NCBI GenBank assembly: GCA_022478985.1
Contig: JAKSZP010004179.1
Coordinates: 62,001-126,000 of the forward strand
Origin: Massospora cicadina
Taxonomy: Eukaryota > Entomophthoromycota > Entomophthoromycetes > Entomophthorales > Entomophthoraceae
DNA: 64,000 nucleotides
Direction of reading: 5' to 3'
Position 1 is the stretch's first letter. The number at the start of each line of letters is the position of its first letter. This document shows positions 59,932-64,000 of the stretch, in pieces. Made by a program: the position numbers and the translations under genes. The notes beneath the pieces were generated by a model. It did no database searches. It was given only the letters and a program-made list of their open reading frames with translations, and was not told the DNA's origin.

Positions 59932-62020
59932 AATCTTTATAAAAGTCTACATTTTATATTTCATTATACTTTCATGACAGTAGCATCAGAAGTAGTTTAT
60001 AAGAAAGTTGCTATTGCAGACCCTTCTTGTGCAAGAGTTCATATCCATCTTCTTTTCAGAAGCGCTTCTGTTCTAAAGCCTAAACCATATAAACTTAGGA
60101 TCGCGGAGTTAATATTATCCCAACCCAGGTTGTCCAACGCAGGCACCTCTGAGTACATAATAAGATATAGTAAGCTTTTTTGCCATATCAGCAAATCTTA
60201 GAGTGATGCTCAACACAGGGGTACTCTGAGTTGCCACTGTTAAAACATCAATCACCAACAGACAACAATATATTCAACAACCACACTACCCCAAATTAAA
60301 GACCAATACTTTTTAATCATAAGACACCTGAAAATATGGAGAGGCTTTACCATAAACTGTTTAATCTAACTAAATCCTACACAGCTGTTGAAGAGACAAT
60401 GGTCTGCTTACATCATGGGCTTGTTTTTATGAATAAAATAAAAAACGAAGAAATATTATATAAAAGGATTATGCATACAATATACAATCTTTGTAAAGAA
60501 ACTCACATTTTTTACAATATTCCCTTTATGCTGTTTATCATATAACAGGTAGTTGTGAAAAGGATATGAAGAGCTTATTTTCCAATTAAATCCTCTGGAT
60601 AAACTTGGTTTTATTATGATCAAAGTTTTAAAGCAGCTTGCCAAGTCATGCTATCAACATTACTCCCTTGTTTTTAAAAAGAGTCTTGGAGAAGATTATT
60701 GAGCTTTGATCTGTTCCAACTAGAAAATTGGATGTCACTGTCAAGTCACCCAACGATGAGGATCCTGAGATCAATTTACTTATGCTCAATAAAGAGTGCA
60801 ATATAAAAGCGAATTAACTACATATGCTGTGTTAAACACCACTACAATTGAAGCAAAACCCAAAGAAATGAGCAATCTTTTGAGCCATACAATTCATTGA
60901 AGCATAAGGATAAGCGCAAGGAATCACTAAAATTAAGTCGCACTTAAAACTTAAAACTTTTACTAGAGGCAACAAGGTTATTATGGCAGATAGTCTGAAG
61001 CCTCCTGATAAGAAATCTGGACTACTGAACCAGATGACTCCACAATTACTTAGCTTCTTTGAGATGAGGCTCCTCGCTGCTCTGACAGTGGAATCAGAAC
61101 TTCCAACTCTAATGCTATGATGCCTCTTACATTTTTCTGTGCTGAGGCTTCTCAATGTTTTGATAACAAAATAGCCGATTTTAATGCTTTAATGAACTCT
61201 CTGTTTCTCTGTGCTGAAGCTTACTATGCTCCATCATCAAAATTAGAGCCATCAAAACTATTTTTCACTTAATTAACATTTTCAGTACATATAAAGAAAC
61301 ATTATCTATAATTTTCTTTTACTAGTACTTTAGGTTTTTAAATTGGTGCAACAATTTAACCCTACCTCAACCAAATCATAATGCTTTAAGAGATTACCAC
61401 CAGACCGCCATTTTAAGTTGAAGTAAGGCCATAACCAGGAATCCTTGCATCTGTAAGCATGCCAACTAGTCAAAGCAATTGAAATGCTTTCCTTTGCTAA
61501 TTCAACTCTCACCTCAGAGCTTTCAACCCAATGCCTCCCAATTTAAGTTTATGTTTAACTGTCAACACCACATACTTCCATCTAATATATGATAACTGCA
61601 GTTAAGTTGTACCACCTGACTGAATTTTGACTTTAAAAGTTTTCATGGTGAACCTCCATATAAAAAATATGCTATATGGTTGATCAAGCCTTTTCCAAAA
61701 GCCTTAAACTAACTATTTTATCCTATTGCAGTTTCAAATGCCAAACCACTATGCAAACCCAAGGTTAAGCTACTATAAGAAAACCTTCCAAGAATGCCTT
61801 ATATTCTTATACACTACCCCTTTGCCTTGATTATGAGATAAAGCTCACCATTCCTAAGCAAAATGAGATGACAAAACCTTGGGATCCCCATTTTATCAAA
61901 ATCAAGCTAGTCAAAGAGAATAATAAAAGAAAATAATCTCAATGAAAGGATTCACTATGCCATCATTTGTCTACAAATTATGAGACTTAAAAATAATCTC
62001 TTGGTTTTTGATACTATTTA
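59932..62020. other. AT-rich stretch with short unrecognised ORFs
   Basis: Short open frames occur at 59974-60201 (+), 60336-60545 (+) and 60832-61155 (-), none with a motif I know. I see no link to the neighbouring elements. Confidence 0.4.
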
Positions 62021-62114
62021 GCTTTTCTTTCTCATTGCAATCAGATTTTGCAACTCATTCAATTCAAGTCTAAATTTAGTTTTATAATCTCACAGAGGAG
62101 ATTAGTCTGCGCCC

Positions 62115-63537
62115 ATGTCAGGGAGCAGTTGGGCAAGTAAGGTAAGAGGCACAGGTGGTAGATCCTGACCTCAAACGTTCAAAAACGCCCCAGAGAAACT
62201 GGTGGATTAGATAAAAATAAAAAACTGGCGGTTACTATTTATCCAGAAATCCTCACTTGGCAGGTGCAATGTAACCAGTAAATCAACACGCCGCACTTTC
62301 AACCACTCTCATTGGTGGAATATGGAGTCTGGGTGTTCCTGGATATTCAACAAACAGTGTTGTGGGAGAAATTTTGTGGGGATGTGCACACTCATTTCCC
62401 GACCGCAGTGTATGTCACACCTCACTCCATGTCATGCAGTTGGCTGGATCTTGGTTTCAAAAACAAAGAGGCAGCAGACAAAGCAGCTGTGGTGCATGTA
62501 GTGATCAACCTCCCTGAAGGGCAGCGGGTCGTCAAAACCAAGTTCACCAGATGGACAAAATCCAACTAAATTTTCTCACGTTTGACTTTTTGTTCATTAC
62601 AGTCAAGCGTGCCATTCTGGAGCAGCATTTGAAAGCTGGTCTCACCATATATGGCGAAATAAAATCATTTGAGATGCAACGCTTTATGCTGATGCCACAC
62701 CTGTGCACCAGCAAAGCAATTGCAGTTCTGACCCCAACTGAGGAGATCGCAAAGGACCTAACCCAGATCCTGCACTCCACTTTTATTAAAATTGAAGGGC
62801 ATACCACCCACCCTTTCCTGGTAACCATAGACAGCGCACCCCCATCTGCACCCACTGTGACGCATTTGGCCATAAGGCACACGCATGAGCCACCAAGGAG
62901 GGCATCACATTCCAAGAGCACCCCTCGGCAGCCATGACCAACGGGGAGGCTCTTTTTAACCAACTACCAGCATCAAAGAGGCCTTCTCATGGGGAGCACA
63001 AGGCTGCCACTTATTAGTAAATCCTGACTCCCCTCAAGAGTGAAAGAAGGCCAAACAGGCCCACAGGGCCGCGGCCAAGGTCGCCTCCACTATCCCACAT
63101 TCCCAATGCCAGGAGGACATTGAAACCTTCGTGGCGGAAGCATCTCAGGAATCCCTCAACCAATAAGATTGGGATGCCTAAGCTGATTAGGCCACCCAAT
63201 CTGAGGATCCGATGGGTGACTTGATCTCACCCAACCTTTGCAACCAAGCCCCAATTGGAACTGATTTGGTCTCTAACTTACCTGAAAATATTTTTTTGAC
63301 CTGAACGTTGGTGCACCAAACTTGTCCGCACCGCAAAAAATTTGTTTGACAGCGGGGAAACCAAAAGCAAAGGCAAAAGCCAACGCGAACCTGTCTGCTA
63401 AAATTAACAAATCTTCCAATAGTGTTGCTGCAAACACCCATGCCACTGTGAAGGCCCGTAGGGATCCAGAGGAGGCTGGTGGGCCTGGGTGCCCACCCCT
63501 CGCACCTAAGGTGCAATGGGGAAAGCCTTCACTTTAG
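62115..63537 (+). pseudogene. LINE4 ORF1, RNA-binding protein
   Basis: The start MSGSSWASKVRGTGG is conserved but is followed by an early stop. The RRM-like block LEQHLKAGLTIYGEIKSFEM lies near 62620-62680. The knuckle region near 62840-62890 is frameshifted and its last Cys is lost (CATGAGCC). The basic tail ends APKVQWGKPSL at the stop 63535-63537. Confidence 0.85.
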
Positions 63538-64000
63538 GGACGTTGAATATTGCCAGACTCAAGGCCTCTCTGTCCCGGGCAAGGAAACTGAGTTTTTACA
63601 AAAAAATTTCCCACGGACATCCTGGCCATCCAGGAGTCCCACTGTCCATGAGGTTCCGAGGACGCTTGGAAAACCATGCTCCTCCTTCCTATCCTTTTGG
63701 TCTGAGCACTGTGGGGTGCTTATTTAGAAAAACTATTTTTCTAAATTATTAGCATCAGAATCCTTCCTCGATGGCCAAGTCCTTGTTGTCACATTTTGTG
63801 GGCCAACGTGGCACACGCTATCATCAACATTTATGCCCTGAACTGTGCGTGAGAGCATCAGGAATTTTTCTCATCAGTCAAATCCCTTCTGTTACCCCCT
63901 GACCCTTTTGTAGTTGGTGACATGAACTGTTGGTTAAACACATCCACGGACTGTTGGCCTTCCTCATCCCACACCCCCAGGGTCATGTAGAACTTTGCGT
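63516..64000 (+). pseudogene. LINE4 ORF2, endonuclease part (incomplete)
   Basis: It starts MGKAFTLGTLNIARLKA, 22 nt inside ORF1. A frameshift follows at about 63594 in a run of A residues. GDMNCWLNTS near 63918 is the endonuclease Asp-Asn motif. The remainder lies outside the window. Confidence 0.85.

Larger units (their letters stand above)
62021..64000 (+). mobile_element. LINE4: non-LTR retrotransposon, cut by the window end
   Basis: It starts GCTTTTCTTTCTCATTGCAA, like the other LINE copies. ORF1 and the endonuclease part of ORF2 are present before the sequence ends, so its 3' end and target duplication cannot be seen. Confidence 0.92.

Overview
This window looks like a repeat-filled, AT-rich stretch of a eukaryotic chromosome. 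I found no convincing host gene, tRNA or rRNA. Nearly all recognisable coding sequence belongs to retrotransposons: Ty3/gypsy LTR elements (Gag with a CCHC knuckle, aspartic protease, RT, RNase H, integrase) and LINEs (RNA-binding ORF1 with a CCHC knuckle, then an ORF2 with AP-like endonuclease, RT and a C-terminal CCHC). A fungus with a transposon-swollen genome is my best guess, from the style of both element types and the many transition-type stop codons; other eukaryotes are not excluded. All names below (Gyp1, A, B, D, E, F, T, LINE1-4, R) are local to this window.

Layout. 1-979: nothing recognisable. 985-8357 (+): Gyp1, a complete but decayed gypsy element with two LTRs of about 478 bp and the 5-bp target duplication TAACC. 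8363-10029: mostly unrecognised, with one 122-codon ORF. 10030-47186: a nest of elements. The oldest layer is a plus-strand gypsy integrase remnant (E). E is cut by a minus-strand gypsy element A (10677-46767, duplication ATTTT). Inside A are two insertions. (i) The plus-strand gypsy element B (12839-28497) splits A's integrase at its GHPG motif. B itself carries LINE1 (16047-21287), which sits in B's Gag zinc-knuckle codons, and a solo LTR F1 (24778-25611, duplication CCATC) in its integrase. (ii) A second solo LTR, F2 (31237-45535), is split by the minus-strand gypsy element D (31503-45095). D's left LTR carries LINE2 (32026-37296), and its internal region carries T, a miniature LTR element (39878-41704). 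The order E > A > F2 > D > LINE2/T is five levels deep and is read from target-site duplications.

Right part. 47204-49097 and 58013-59919 hold two copies of R, a 1.9-kb retroposon that encodes only an ORF1-like, CCHC-containing protein. Its 5' start and 3' tail resemble those of the LINEs, so it is probably a non-autonomous partner mobilised by LINE ORF2. LINE3 lies on the minus strand (51564-56842). LINE4 starts at about 62021 and runs off the window. The stretches 49115-51544, 56862-57996 and 59932-62020 are AT-rich with nothing I recognise.

How the parts relate. Gyp1, B and D share the primer-binding core TGGTGCTCACT. B and D share LTR, Gag and protease sequence, so they are one family, but D has lost most of RT plus RNase H and integrase. 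All four LINEs keep an identical 22-nt overlap between ORF1 and ORF2. No copy in the window looks fully coding-competent; LINE2 and LINE3 are the best preserved LINEs, and T and R1 look the youngest.
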